NCBI RefSeq assembly: GCF_001746915.1
Contig: NZ_MJGC01000110.1
Coordinates: forward strand, 103,082 to 167,081
Direction of reading: 5' to 3'
From: Desertifilum tharense IPPAS B-1220
Lineage (GTDB): Bacteria; Cyanobacteriota; Cyanobacteriia; Cyanobacteriales; Desertifilaceae
Length of the DNA stretch: 64,000 bases
Shown: one piece after another, positions 8,910 through 17,316 of the stretch
Numbering within the stretch: the stretch's first letter is position 1
Layout of the letters: each line of letters opens with the position of its first letter
Position numbers and translations under genes: made by a program
Notes under the pieces: generated by a model
Seen by the model: the letters and a program-made list of their open reading frames with translations, nothing else
The model's database searches: none
What the model was told of the DNA's origin: nothing

Positions 8910-10175
8910 ATGTTTCATCGTTCTCGCCGCAATTTAGCTCGCTGGTTTACCTGGTCGATGGGGAGTATTTTGGTATCGTTTGCGAGTGCGGTTTATTGTA
9001 TTGAAGTGCAGGATCAACTGACCTCGTTTGACCAAGCGCTGTTAGATAAAATTCAAGTGATGGCAGCCAGCGTTGAGTATCGCTACCATCGGGGAAATTG
9101 GGAATTAAATTTAGAACATGTGCCGCTGTTAGGCAGTAATTCGCTGCCTTTGGATAGTAACTTAGTCTATGCCCGTTGGTATAACGAGCGAGGGCAGTTA
9201 GTGCAGTTTGTGGGGGCGTTTCCTTCAGAACAGCTTGAGGAACAACCCACGTTTCAGACCATTCGCCTGTCGGAAGAGAGTTCTGAGTTATTGCGTCAAG
9301 TGACGTTTCCGGTGACGCATCATCAAATTTTAATTGGATATTTGCAGGTGGCGATTTCTTTATCTCCGGTGCAAGAGGCGATCGCCCAAATGCGATTATT
9401 CTTATCGGTAGGCGTCCCGGTGGCGTTGGGTGCTATTACCCTGACGGGTTGGTATTTGGGGGGAAGAGCAATGTACCCGATCCGCAACGCCTACGATCAT
9501 CTGCAACGATTTACGGCTAATGCCTCTCACGAATTGCGATCGCCTTTATCGGCAATTTTGAGCAATGCTCAGGTGGGTTTAATTTTACCGATGGGGGATG
9601 GGCAAATTCAGCGCGATCGCCTCTCGCAAATTGTGAAGACGGCGAAGGAGATGAGTCAGCTTGTCGATCAACTGCTGTTTTTGTCGCGTTCGACAGAGTA
9701 TTTATCGCCAGAGGTTCTCAAGCAATTCGATTTTGGGGTTTGGTTGGAAAACTTAGCGGTAGATTATGCCCCAAAACTAGAAGCCCAACAGTTACAATTG
9801 CAGACTCAATTTCCCTTAATACCGGTCTTGATTTGTGCCGATCCGGATCTATTGCGGCAGGCGATTGTTAACTTGCTCGATAATGCCTGTAAGTATACGC
9901 CAGCGGGCGGTCAGGTTTGTTTGCGACTCTCGACATCGGTTCGTTTCGCTACCCTGGAAATTGCGGATAATGGGATTGGCATTCCGCCAGGGGATTTACC
10001 CCATATTTTTGAACGCTTTTATCGGGTAGATTCGGCTCGCAATCCGGAAACGGGGGGATTTGGTCTGGGCCTATCGATTGTCGATCAAATTGTCAAGGTT
10101 CATCGCGGTCAAATTCGGGTAAGTTCTACGGTAAATCGAGGCACCACATTTACCTTAGAATTCCCTTTGCTGTAG
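8910..10175 (+). CDS. RppB-like sensor histidine kinase
   Basis: The 421-residue partner of the regulator just upstream. It has a first membrane segment (about 14-33), a periplasmic domain of about 125 residues, and a second membrane segment (about 162-185, FLSVGVPVALGAITLTGWYL). No clear HAMP is seen. HisKA carries acceptor His206 in NASHELRSPLSA, and HATPase_c shows N box LLDNACKYTP, G1 DNGIGI and G2 GFGLGLSIV. The layout and the periplasmic text (ARWYNERGQLVQFVG) resemble RppB/NrsS, though this protein seems shorter than those I know. The pair is followed by a peroxiredoxin fusion gene, but 183 bases and a new leader separate them. Confidence 0.85.
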   Translation: MFHRSRRNLARWFTWSMGSILVSFASAVYCIEVQDQLTSFDQALLDKIQVMAASVEYRYHRGNWELNLEHVPLLGSNSLPLDSNLVYARWYNERGQLVQFVGAFPSEQLEEQPTFQTIRLSEESSELLRQVTFPVTHHQILIGYLQVAISLSPVQEAIAQMRLFLSVGVPVALGAITLTGWYLGGRAMYPIRNAYDHLQRFTANASHELRSPLSAILSNAQVGLILPMGDGQIQRDRLSQIVKTAKEMSQLVDQLLFLSRSTEYLSPEVLKQFDFGVWLENLAVDYAPKLEAQQLQLQTQFPLIPVLICADPDLLRQAIVNLLDNACKYTPAGGQVCLRLSTSVRFATLEIADNGIGIPPGDLPHIFERFYRVDSARNPETGGFGLGLSIVDQIVKVHRGQIRVSSTVNRGTTFTLEFPLL

Positions 10176-10358
10176 CAAAATCATCGCCTATCGTCAACCA
10201 ACATTCGTCATAATTCCGTCATTTTTCTTTGTTAGCCTTGCGAGAGATGAAACAGAAAGTGCGAAATTCCAGCAGCAAAGGCGAAGCTTTTTTAACTGCG
10301 TTTGCAGAGTGCTGGATAGCTTTGTTTCTCAACGATACTTAAAGACTGGGTTAATTTT

Positions 10359-11489
10359 ATGAGCGTTGTATCCGTTCGTCTGAGTGTAGGCGATCGCATT
10401 CCTGCGTTTAATCTTCCTTCACAAACGGGAGAATACTTCAATATTGGTGACTTTGCGGGCAAACCCTTGGTCATCTGTTTTTTCCCCAATCCTTTAACAC
10501 CAGACTGTATCGCTCAAGCGCGAGAAATTCAGACGTTATTACCCCAACTCGAAGCCATTGGCGTCAATCTAATTGGCGTTAGCCCGACTCCAGTAGAAGT
10601 CCTCCAAAATTTTGCCCAAACGCATCAGATTCAATTTAAGTTACTCTCTGACCCAAAGGGCGCGCTTTGCCAAGAATACGGCATTCTCTACGGCAATGCT
10701 CAAAATCAATCTTTAACGGTTGCGCGCCAAACTTTTGTGGTGAATATCGATCTGCGAATTATCAAAGTTTACAATACGGTCGATCCGCACCAGCACGCGT
10801 CGCAACTGCTCGAAGATTTACAAGCGCTACTGGCAACTGAAGTGCCGCGCCACATTACGCGCCAAGCCCCCGTTTTACTGATTCCCAACGTCTTCGATCG
10901 CGAATTTTGCCAGCATTTAATCAATATTTGGCATACCCAAGGCAATGGCGAATCGGGGTTTATGCGCCAAGTGAACGGTCAAACGGTTGGGTTAATCGAC
11001 CATAGCCATAAAATTCGCCGCGATCATTTCTTGCAAAACGGCGAAACCAAGGAACGAATTCGCTATTTATTTGGAAAACGGGTAACGCCGGAAATTTGGA
11101 AGGCCTATTGTTTTAATGTGACTCGGTTTGAAGATTTCCGAATTGTGGGTTACGATGCCAGCCGGGGGGGATATTTCCGCCCTCACCGGGATAATACCAC
11201 CGCCGGAACGGCCCATCGTCGCTTTGCAATGACGATCAATTTAAATGCGGGAGAGTACGAAGGCGGTTATTTAAGATTTCCAGAATACGGTCCTCATCTC
11301 TATCGGCCAGATACGGGAAGTGCTGTGGTTTTCTCTTGCAGCTTGTTGCACGAAGCAACGGATGTAACGGCGGGATTGCGCTTTGCGTTGCTGACCTTTT
11401 TCTATGGGGAAAGAGAAGCACAAATACGGGATGAATATCGCCGGCGCAACCAAGGAAGTGAAGACCAAAATCAAGCCTATCAACCCTAG
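10359..11489 (+). CDS. Peroxiredoxin fused to a 2-oxoglutarate/Fe(II) oxygenase
   Basis: The 376-residue protein joins two enzymes. Residues about 5-155 are an AhpC/TSA-type peroxiredoxin with the probable peroxidatic Cys50 in NPLTPDC; Cys40 and Cys107 could be resolving partners. Residues about 165-365 are a prolyl-4-hydroxylase-like dioxygenase. The iron ligands are the HxD of FRPHRDN (His276, Asp278) and His331 in SLLHEATD, with Arg341 placed to bind 2-oxoglutarate. All catalytic residues seem present in both halves. The substrate is unknown; the peroxiredoxin half might protect the iron centre or couple peroxide sensing to hydroxylation (inference). No signal peptide is seen. A strong terminator follows. 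Confidence 0.88.
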   Translation: MSVVSVRLSVGDRIPAFNLPSQTGEYFNIGDFAGKPLVICFFPNPLTPDCIAQAREIQTLLPQLEAIGVNLIGVSPTPVEVLQNFAQTHQIQFKLLSDPKGALCQEYGILYGNAQNQSLTVARQTFVVNIDLRIIKVYNTVDPHQHASQLLEDLQALLATEVPRHITRQAPVLLIPNVFDREFCQHLINIWHTQGNGESGFMRQVNGQTVGLIDHSHKIRRDHFLQNGETKERIRYLFGKRVTPEIWKAYCFNVTRFEDFRIVGYDASRGGYFRPHRDNTTAGTAHRRFAMTINLNAGEYEGGYLRFPEYGPHLYRPDTGSAVVFSCSLLHEATDVTAGLRFALLTFFYGEREAQIRDEYRRRNQGSEDQNQAYQP

Positions 11490-11510
11490 TTCTATCGTCT
11501 GCTCTAATGG

Positions 11511-11540
11511 ACCAATCCGCGCAGGTGGGTTGGTTTTTTT
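11511..11540 (+). terminator. Intrinsic terminator of the peroxiredoxin-oxygenase gene
   Basis: ACCAATCC pairs with GGGTTGGT (8 pairs, one G-U) around an 8-base loop. The stem is followed directly by six T. It lies 22 bases after the stop codon. Confidence 0.85.
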
Positions 11541-11561
11541 GCGATCGCCCTTAGATAAAAA

Positions 11562-11588
11562 AATCCCCTGACCTAGTGGCAGGGGATT
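11562..11588. terminator. Second hairpin after the fusion gene
   Basis: AATCCCCTG and CAGGGGATT are perfect inverted repeats of 9 bases around a 9-base loop. The A run before it would give a U run on the minus strand, but no minus-strand gene ends here. It may be a back-up terminator or a processed RNA end. Confidence 0.5.
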
Positions 11589-11977
11589 GGATCAGGGTGC
11601 ATCTACTGATATTTCTTTTCCGAGGGAGAAAAGGAGTTCCGGAAAAAATTAGATGAATTTGCTCGGTTTCTGACCTGCGGGGGAGGAGACTGTAAAATAT
11701 TAAACCTTGAGAGTGAGATTTCATTTCTAAAGATTATCCAAGCGGAGGACGCGCTCTGATGAGAAAGGAGCGATGATTATTTTATACAGATAGCCTCTAT
11801 TGCTGATGGGTTGATAGGACAATCGCGATCGCATCCGTAATTGATACAGATCGCAGCGTATCTAGTCTTAGCATCACTGCCAGATAGGCCGTTATCCCTC
11901 ACAGTGGTGAATAGCACAGCAACAGCGCTGTCTGTTTCATAAGGTTTGCGACTCACAGGTTGTGGAGATCTAAAACG
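11589..11977 (+). promoter_or_regulatory. Long leader region before the pentapeptide gene
   Basis: No gene of normal size is seen in these 389 bases. Near 11,890 there is a possible stem (CATCACTG / CAGTGGTG), and near 11,925 a short stem ACAGC / GCTGT. Around 11,745-11,790 two tiny reading frames of five and six codons overlap as TGATG, each preceded by a GGAG-type ribosome site. The region may be a structured 5' leader, but no known riboswitch class is recognised. Confidence 0.3.
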
Positions 11978-12415
11978 ATGAAATTCAAAATTCTCACTAC
12001 AGCAGCACTTCTTTTTACCCTGGGTGTCGCGGTGCCTGTTAGAGCAGAAAATCCAGATCACGTCAGACAATTGTTAGAAACCAATCTCTGCTCTGGGTGC
12101 GATCTCAGCGGGGCCGACCTTAAGGGCGCTCACCTGATTGGTGCAGATTTAAGAGGGGCTAACCTAGCAGGGGCAGACCTATCGAATGCGAATTTGGAAG
12201 GCGCAGATTTAACCGGCGCTAATTTGCAAGATGCGGTCATGATTAGTTCTTTTTTGAATAGTGCCGATCTCAAGTCTGCGAATTTAACTGGGGTTGATTT
12301 AACAGAAGCCAATCTCATCCACGCCGATCTACAAGGGGCTGATTTAACGGATGCAGATTTATCGGGCGTCACGCTTCTGGAAACAGATTTACAGCCGGAA
12401 TTGATTAATCAATAA
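11978..12415 (+). CDS. Exported pentapeptide-repeat protein
   Basis: The 145-residue protein has a signal peptide (hydrophobic core TTAALLFTLGVAVP, likely cut after VRA at about residue 23). A short segment with the motif NLCSGCDLSGADL follows, then about 18 A(D/N)LxG-type pentapeptides that should form a right-handed quadrilateral beta-helix. The CxxC near the front of the repeats is common in cyanobacterial members. Function in this family is mostly unknown; a lumenal or periplasmic location is expected. The start is the ATG at 11978, 10 bases after GGAG; an upstream TTG in frame would spoil the signal peptide. Confidence 0.85.
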   Translation: MKFKILTTAALLFTLGVAVPVRAENPDHVRQLLETNLCSGCDLSGADLKGAHLIGADLRGANLAGADLSNANLEGADLTGANLQDAVMISSFLNSADLKSANLTGVDLTEANLIHADLQGADLTDADLSGVTLLETDLQPELINQ

Positions 12416-12465
12416 AATTCTGTTCAGGTCTTGGTACCAGAGTCCGCTACTCTTCTGGCTGGGGT

Positions 12466-12491
12466 CTAGCTTGCATAAGCTAGGCCTTTTT
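12466..12491 (+). terminator. Intrinsic terminator of the pentapeptide gene
   Basis: CTAGCTT and AAGCTAG form a perfect 7-base stem with loop GCAT. GCC and five T follow. It lies 50 bases after the stop. Confidence 0.8.
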
Positions 12492-12501
12492 ATTGGGGAG
12501 A

Positions 12502-12529
12502 GGGGCGATCTTTTTTGCAAGATCGCCCC
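12502..12529. terminator. Bidirectional hairpin between convergent genes
   Basis: GGGGCGATCTT and AAGATCGCCCC are perfect 11-base inverted repeats around a 6-base loop containing T4. It sits 10 bases from the end of the minus-strand gene at 12540-12875 and behind the plus-strand terminator, so it can serve both. Confidence 0.6.
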
Positions 12530-12539
12530 GATTATAAAT

Positions 12540-12875
12540 TTACCTGCCGAAACTGCCAACACTGAGGGGGACAAGATCGCCGTGGGTTGTAAAGCCTAAT
12601 AACATGGGTTCGTTGGGTCGAATGACTTCGCCGGTAAGAACGCAGCGTTCCTCCTTGCGCGCGATCGCTTCTACACTGGCGCGAATATCCGAACTGGCAA
12701 ATTGCGGTCGATAGTCGGCGGACTTCTGCTGGACATAGTTCCACAGAATATCGCGAACCAACGCCTGATACCCTTGATTGCCAGAGAGTTGTTTGAGTTG
12801 TTCTTTGAGTTCTCTCTCTAAGCGGATGCTGGTGACTTCCATTTCAGTGGTTGAGGTTCGAGGTAAGGTTCTCAT
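12540..12875 (-). CDS. Small protein with a ribbon-helix-helix-like N-terminus
   Basis: The 111-residue protein has a segment at about residues 11-50 (TSIRLERELKEQLKQLS, then YQALVRDILWNYV) with the strand-helix-helix pattern of MetJ/Arc/CopG-type DNA-binding proteins. The second half (CVLTGEVIRPNEPMLLGF) is unlike a toxin-binding tail and looks like a small ligand or zinc-ribbon-like remnant with a single Cys. No toxin partner lies next to it, so a free-standing regulator is more likely than an antitoxin. It is probably conserved in cyanobacteria, but I do not recognise a named family. Confidence 0.65.
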   Translation of the reverse strand: MRTLPRTSTTEMEVTSIRLERELKEQLKQLSGNQGYQALVRDILWNYVQQKSADYRPQFASSDIRASVEAIARKEERCVLTGEVIRPNEPMLLGFTTHGDLVPLSVGSFGR

Positions 12876-13248
12876 GATTTTTCTCCCGAATAGTGGACAG
12901 GGTTGTAATATCAGTGTAGTATTTTAAAAGCGAATTTCAAAGTGTTAATTAAGGAAACCCTCTTCTTGTGAAGTTTTTACAGCCCTTCTCCACTCCAATT
13001 CCTACCCTCCCCTCCCTTCGGGGTGGAGAGCGAGGTTATATCGGTGTGGAGTTTTGGTTTAAAGGGAACCTAAACGGGCTACAACAGGAATATATCAATT
13101 TAAACTTCAGCTCGATTGCACCTGTCGAGTTACGGCAGTTCAATCGCGCTCATCCGTTCAAATTTGATGCAGGACCTAGGGATAGAAGCAGGAGGTGCAG
13201 ATTTAACCCTGTACCGTAACCGGATCAAAGAACTTTTAAGGTTTCTTT
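12876..13248. other. Gene-poor stretch: repeat remnant and possible decayed gene or RNA
   Basis: No convincing gene is present. The first part (about 12,980-13,040) holds a degenerate relative of the repeat at 2627-2703. The rest reads weakly as protein-like in two plus-strand frames. One stretch (13,168-13,277) encodes MQDLGIEAGGADLTLYRNRI, reminiscent of the MerR-like chaperone modulator CbpM, with no proper start region. A strong terminator at 13,249-13,287 implies that a plus-strand transcript passes here. It may be a decayed gene or a small RNA. Confidence 0.35.
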
Positions 13249-13291
13249 ACAGCCCCTGCTTCTCTCCGCCTCAGAAGTAGGGGCTGTTTTT
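13249..13291 (+). terminator. Strong hairpin terminator without an obvious gene upstream
   Basis: ACAGCCCCTGCTTCT pairs with AGAAGTAGGGGCTGT over 15 positions with a single G-U, around a 9-base loop, and runs into T residues. No recognised plus-strand gene ends upstream of it. Confidence 0.8.
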
Positions 13292-13502
13292 ATCTCCAAA
13301 GATCGTACAGTGTTGCGATCGCGGCGGAAAACACGCTTGGGATGATGTAGTTGCTGCTGACTTGAGTTGCAATGCTAAAAAAGCGATCGCACTCCCACTG
13401 AGGCAAACAAGCCACTCCGCACCCAACCGCAAGCGCCGATTCATCCAACCGTCTTGGCGCAAACAAACTCAGAACCTGGATTAACAGGAGTTAACCGGAA
13501 GC

Positions 13503-13886
13503 ATGTTAAAACTGACCTATACAGAAACCGGATTTTACCTGGAACGTTTAGCGCAACCGTTGGAAGAATGGGTGACGACGCGAGTCTTGGTGGCGTTGCG
13601 CGCCGGAACCCGCTTTACGGTAGAACCGAGTACGGCGGCGTTTTTGCTCCCTGCGGATTTACCGCACTTGGCTCAGTTGCAACTCGAAGCCCGTCGCGAA
13701 GATGAAGCGATCGCGTTTTCGGTTTGCGATGCCGATTATATTGAAGTCTCTTTGAAAGGAACCTGGCTGACTTGCAATCCTCAAGGGGAAGAAGGCATCT
13801 TTGTAGTGGCAATGAGCGATCGCACGGAGTTCTTTTTATCCAAGCTCTGGCAAGATTCTTTAACCTACGCCTCAGCGATTGAATAA
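13503..13886 (+). CDS. Conserved cyanobacterial protein (alr0857-like)
   Basis: The 127-residue soluble protein (MLKLTYTETGFYLERL, later TAAFLLPADLPHL and ADYIEVSLKGTWL) resembles a family of unknown function found in cyanobacteria and named after alr0857 of Anabaena; this is from memory of the family. It has no signal peptide, membrane segment or catalytic motif. The start follows ACAGGAG by 13 bases. The next plus-strand gene begins 44 bases after the stop, and no terminator lies between them. Confidence 0.75.
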   Translation: MLKLTYTETGFYLERLAQPLEEWVTTRVLVALRAGTRFTVEPSTAAFLLPADLPHLAQLQLEARREDEAIAFSVCDADYIEVSLKGTWLTCNPQGEEGIFVVAMSDRTEFFLSKLWQDSLTYASAIE

Positions 13887-13930
13887 TTCTCTCTCGCGCA
13901 TAGTTAAACCTATGCGCTTTTTAATGGCTT

Positions 13931-14518
13931 ATGAAGACCTTTCGCTTGTTTGCTTTAGTTTTGTGTACGGCTGCGATCGCAACTCCCCTGAGTTGGAAAC
14001 CTGCACCCGCTCAGGAAGTGCTGCAAATTGCTCAATCCAACTGGAATACTTTTTCCTCACCAAATGGTGCCTTCTCGATCTTAATGCCTGGAAGTCCCCA
14101 ACCCGTCGTGCAACAAACGGTCAATCTTCCAGAAGGACAGGTGACATCCTCCCTGTTTGGCAGCCGTACTGAAGATTCTGCTTATATTGTGGGCTATAGC
14201 GATTTACCCGGAGCTGCGATCGCCTCTGCTGCCGATCGACAACTGCTATTTGATAGCTTTCTCGAAGGCTTTGCTCGCAGCATTAACGGCCAGGTGGTTG
14301 GTCAAAATCCAATTCAACTCAATCGCTATGAAGGTCGAGAATTTGAAGTGCAAATGAACGAAGGGATAACCGCTATAGGCAGAGTCTATTTAGTCGAACA
14401 ACGCCTTTATCAAATGGTGGCTGTGATTCAGCGAGAACAAAACTCGTCCCAACGCATCCAAGGTTTTTTCGATTCTTTTCGCCTAGGTGCCGATTCAACT
14501 GCCCAACCGACTCGGTAA
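13931..14518 (+). CDS. Exported protein of unknown function
   Basis: The 195-residue protein has a signal peptide (hydrophobic core LFALVLCTAAIATPL, likely cut after APA at about residue 27). The mature part opens with WNTFSSPNGAFSILMPGSP, a start seen in many exported cyanobacterial proteins with a single alpha/beta domain resembling the PsbP fold; that resemblance is only suggestive. No catalytic motif is visible. It probably acts in the periplasm or thylakoid lumen, and may be co-transcribed with the small gene 44 bases upstream. Confidence 0.75.
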   Translation: MKTFRLFALVLCTAAIATPLSWKPAPAQEVLQIAQSNWNTFSSPNGAFSILMPGSPQPVVQQTVNLPEGQVTSSLFGSRTEDSAYIVGYSDLPGAAIASAADRQLLFDSFLEGFARSINGQVVGQNPIQLNRYEGREFEVQMNEGITAIGRVYLVEQRLYQMVAVIQREQNSSQRIQGFFDSFRLGADSTAQPTR

Positions 14519-14547
14519 AATTGGGGTAGCTATCGAAAAATTCTGAG

Positions 14548-15021
14548 TTAGCTGTGCCTATCTAACAGCCTTTGAAATAAGCTATCGGATGCCCAAAAAG
14601 ATGTGTTTTGAAGGCTTTGGACGATAGCAGGTAGATCGATGAGCTTCTGAGTTGCTGCTCTATCCAGAATTCCGAGGATACCTGTAATACTCAAACCTTT
14701 GTCTTTCGCAGCGCGTCGTGCTTTCATGTCATCTAGCAAAACTAAGTCAGCATTGAGTTCTTGGGCTAGAAGAATAGCTGCACGTTCTCCAGGATCGAGC
14801 AAATCAACGATCGTATCCGAATCTTGGCTGACAGACTGAATTTTAAGCCAGTCGGGTGGAGTTACGATCCAAGTTCGGACGAGGCTTGGAGCTTCAGGAT
14901 CGGATAGTTCGCTATAGACTACCTGGGGAATGACGATCTGCCGAAACAATTTAGGTAACAAGTCGATCTGCCCAATCAGAATCAGGTAGTTGATTGGGGA
15001 GGTGTTGGACACAATAATCAT
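14548..15021 (-). CDS. PIN-domain toxin-like protein (DUF3368 type)
   Basis: The 157-residue protein has the PIN layout: first Asp replaced by Asn in IIVSNTSPINYL, Glu in VVYSELSDP, a DPGERAAILLAQ helix, and LVLLDDMKARRAA with paired Asp. This is the DUF3368 group, which typically pairs with UPF0175 proteins as a type II toxin-antitoxin system acting as an RNase. The upstream gene on the same strand is such a protein and overlaps it by 4 bases. Whether it is an active toxin cannot be seen from the sequence. Confidence 0.85.
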   Translation of the reverse strand: MIIVSNTSPINYLILIGQIDLLPKLFRQIVIPQVVYSELSDPEAPSLVRTWIVTPPDWLKIQSVSQDSDTIVDLLDPGERAAILLAQELNADLVLLDDMKARRAAKDKGLSITGILGILDRAATQKLIDLPAIVQSLQNTSFWASDSLFQRLLDRHS

Positions 15022-15281
15022 TCTGTGGTCAAAAGATTGTCAATGGCTTTGATATCCTGCTCTAAATCGTCTTCAGTATAGGGTAGAGACGCTTTTTCGC
15101 GCTTAAGAAATTCGTAGGTTTCCCAACGAGAAGAAAAGTTAAGTATTCGTCGGACTTCAGCGGCTCCAATATGCCCTTGACGATAGCGATCGGCTGCGAT
15201 AAGTTCTAGAACTCGGCGGGAAGCATCGACGAGTTCTAGTTGATTGGCTATGTCATCGGGAAGTTCAATCGCGATCTTCAC
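15018..15281 (-). CDS. UPF0175-family antitoxin-like protein
   Basis: The 87-residue protein (MKIAIELPDDIANQL, then RYRQGHIGAAEVRRILNFSSR) is a UPF0175 member with a small helix-turn-helix-like segment. It is the first gene of the pair, and its stop overlaps the start of the PIN gene by 4 bases. Such proteins are thought to neutralise the PIN partner and repress the operon. Confidence 0.85.
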   Translation of the reverse strand: MKIAIELPDDIANQLELVDASRRVLELIAADRYRQGHIGAAEVRRILNFSSRWETYEFLKREKASLPYTEDDLEQDIKAIDNLLTTE

Positions 15282-15494
15282 GATCGTTTTCTCCTGCTCA
15301 TTTTGATACTGAAATTTTCTGTAAGGAAAAATTCAAAGCTGTTCGGCGATTAGTAACAACGCTTTTGAGATTTGTTGTTTGATATATCTCAGACTGGCCC
15401 AAATTCGGGAGTAGCAATGGGCAGATAGCAAGTCATCTATTTAGCATGAAATCGTTAAAAAGTCAAGCCTTCGAGACTGCGATCTTTGCTGTTT

Positions 15495-17234
15495 CTAGAA
15501 TAACGTACTGGCTGCCCTGGGTTGAATATCTGGATCGCTTCCGCCAACTTGGTTGGTGCGGATAACCCATTGCAGGCTACCGTGTCTTAACAAGATTTTA
15601 GCAATATCATCATGGGCGCGACGCGGGAGAATGGTTCGCCAAGAGGTTAGGGCTTTGACTAATACCAGTCCAGGATATTCTAAAGAACCCACCCCGGCTA
15701 ATTCTTGGGCGCTAGGCTGCCAATCTGAACGTAAAAAGCCAATCGGTCGTAAATGGCGCTCGATGGATTGTCCTAAACTGGCTAATTGTTCAAATCGCCA
15801 GCGCTGAGAAGAATAGGGATTTTGGTTTAACCAGTGGCGCATTTCTGGGTTAGAACGAATCTCAGATTCAATGCGTTTAATTGTTAGGTAAAGCGCCTGG
15901 TTGGAGTCTTGTACGCAGGAGGTGGCGGGGGTGACAATTGAAGCGCCATCGCCGTCTCCCGTACGATAGCGAGCGGTCATGGTTTGCAGTTGGTCGCAAA
16001 ATTCTTGTAAGGGAGAAAGGATGATTCCGTCAAAGTCGTAGTCTTCTGTAATGGCGGGAAATTTGACGATAATATCTGAAATGGGACGATTACCCAGCCA
16101 GCCTCTTTCTAAGTCTCCGGTATAACTTTGCCATTTAACTAATCCGGAAATAATATCATCGGGGTTGTGGCCGTAAACTTGCCAGTAATGGATATCAAAG
16201 CGCAATTCATCGGTTAACGGACAGCGAACGACTTTGGCGACGCCGTAGGAGAGATGTCCGGTTGTCACCCAGAGGGCTTTGGGTTCGGCTTTCTTACCGC
16301 CAATTCCACCGAACAAATGAATAACAATGCCAGTATCGCCTTCAGTCCATTGGCTTAAGGCGCTTTCGGCGGAATGACCAAAAGGGGCGAGTAAGGTAGT
16401 ATTAGCGGTTCCTTTTTGGTCGGGAGTATTGCGCCAATTTTCTTGGGTAATATAGTTTAAGCAAGCGGGTAGTCCGGTGTAGGTGCGATCGGGGACTAAG
16501 CGCAAGATAGCACGCGGTTCTATGGCTTGGACGGTAAAGAGTCCTTGAGCATTGTAATCTCCATAAATATACCAACCCAGCGAATTTAGCGGCGATTGTT
16601 CAATGCCTTGGGGGGTGGAACGTGCAACGCCGCGTGCATCGGGAGGGACTTGAGGAATGCGGACGATTTCTTTGGGGCCGTTAAATTGTTGGTGGGTGGG
16701 GTTGTAGTGACAGACCCAATAGCGATCGCTTCCGGGGGTTTCGGGTTGGAGAATTTGGACGAGGGCGTAATAGCGACCGGTAATTTGAATCGGTTCTGAG
16801 GCGATCGCTAAGGCGAGTTGCGGTTCGGTTTCAATGCGAGGATCGGTTAATAAAACGGTGACGCTATCCTCGGTTCTTGCACCCGCTAAGGATTCTAAAG
16901 GACTGACTTTTTTCCACTGATTTAAACGGTCGGGATGGCGATTTCCGCGCTGGCGACTCAGTTCAACTTCATGGCTATAGTAAATATCGGTAGTTACTCG
17001 CTTCAGGAAGGCTTGAATTTTAGGCGTTTGTATCCATTTGAGGCGCACTCTTTTACCGACCCAATCGCAATAGCGAGGATCGGCGTTGTGAATTTCAATC
17101 CAGACCGAGCCATCCGGGTGGCGGCTGCTGGCAGATGGCAAGATTAAACGACCCGTCCAAGTGCCAATGGGACGATAAAGAGACTTGGGATTGAGGGAGT
17201 CTAAAGCGGGCAATGCCGAAGAGAAATCGCTCAT
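15495..17234 (-). CDS. Large conserved cyanobacterial protein of unknown function
   Basis: The 579-residue protein has no signal peptide and no membrane segment. It has a beta-rich N-terminal half with SH3/OB-like text (WVGKRVRLKWIQ) and a central segment TGIVIHLFGGIGGKKAEP. Similar cyanobacterial proteins are, as far as I recall, labelled as predicted Abi/CAAX proteases, but I see neither the EExxxR motif nor the helices of that family, so the label would be unsafe. The N-terminal half may bind a ligand or nucleic acid. No ribosome site is clear before the ATG. Function is unknown. Confidence 0.7.
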   Translation of the reverse strand: MSDFSSALPALDSLNPKSLYRPIGTWTGRLILPSASSRHPDGSVWIEIHNADPRYCDWVGKRVRLKWIQTPKIQAFLKRVTTDIYYSHEVELSRQRGNRHPDRLNQWKKVSPLESLAGARTEDSVTVLLTDPRIETEPQLALAIASEPIQITGRYYALVQILQPETPGSDRYWVCHYNPTHQQFNGPKEIVRIPQVPPDARGVARSTPQGIEQSPLNSLGWYIYGDYNAQGLFTVQAIEPRAILRLVPDRTYTGLPACLNYITQENWRNTPDQKGTANTTLLAPFGHSAESALSQWTEGDTGIVIHLFGGIGGKKAEPKALWVTTGHLSYGVAKVVRCPLTDELRFDIHYWQVYGHNPDDIISGLVKWQSYTGDLERGWLGNRPISDIIVKFPAITEDYDFDGIILSPLQEFCDQLQTMTARYRTGDGDGASIVTPATSCVQDSNQALYLTIKRIESEIRSNPEMRHWLNQNPYSSQRWRFEQLASLGQSIERHLRPIGFLRSDWQPSAQELAGVGSLEYPGLVLVKALTSWRTILPRRAHDDIAKILLRHGSLQWVIRTNQVGGSDPDIQPRAASTLF

Positions 17235-17316
17235 TATTGAGGAGAGAAAGCTAGCTCAATTGTATTGGGGATTGCTCTGGCAGGAGTAGATGTTCCCTGA
17301 TGGTTTGCTAAGGGGT

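Noticed and set aside
12968..13219. 83-codon reading frame in the gene-poor stretch
   Set aside because: Its first part is translated from a degenerate CCCTCCCC-type repeat, and no start signal is present. Kept only as part of a possible relic.
15495..17234. Annotation as an Abi/CAAX protease
   Set aside because: No membrane helices and no EExxxR or HxxxN/B motifs are visible, so the function is left open.
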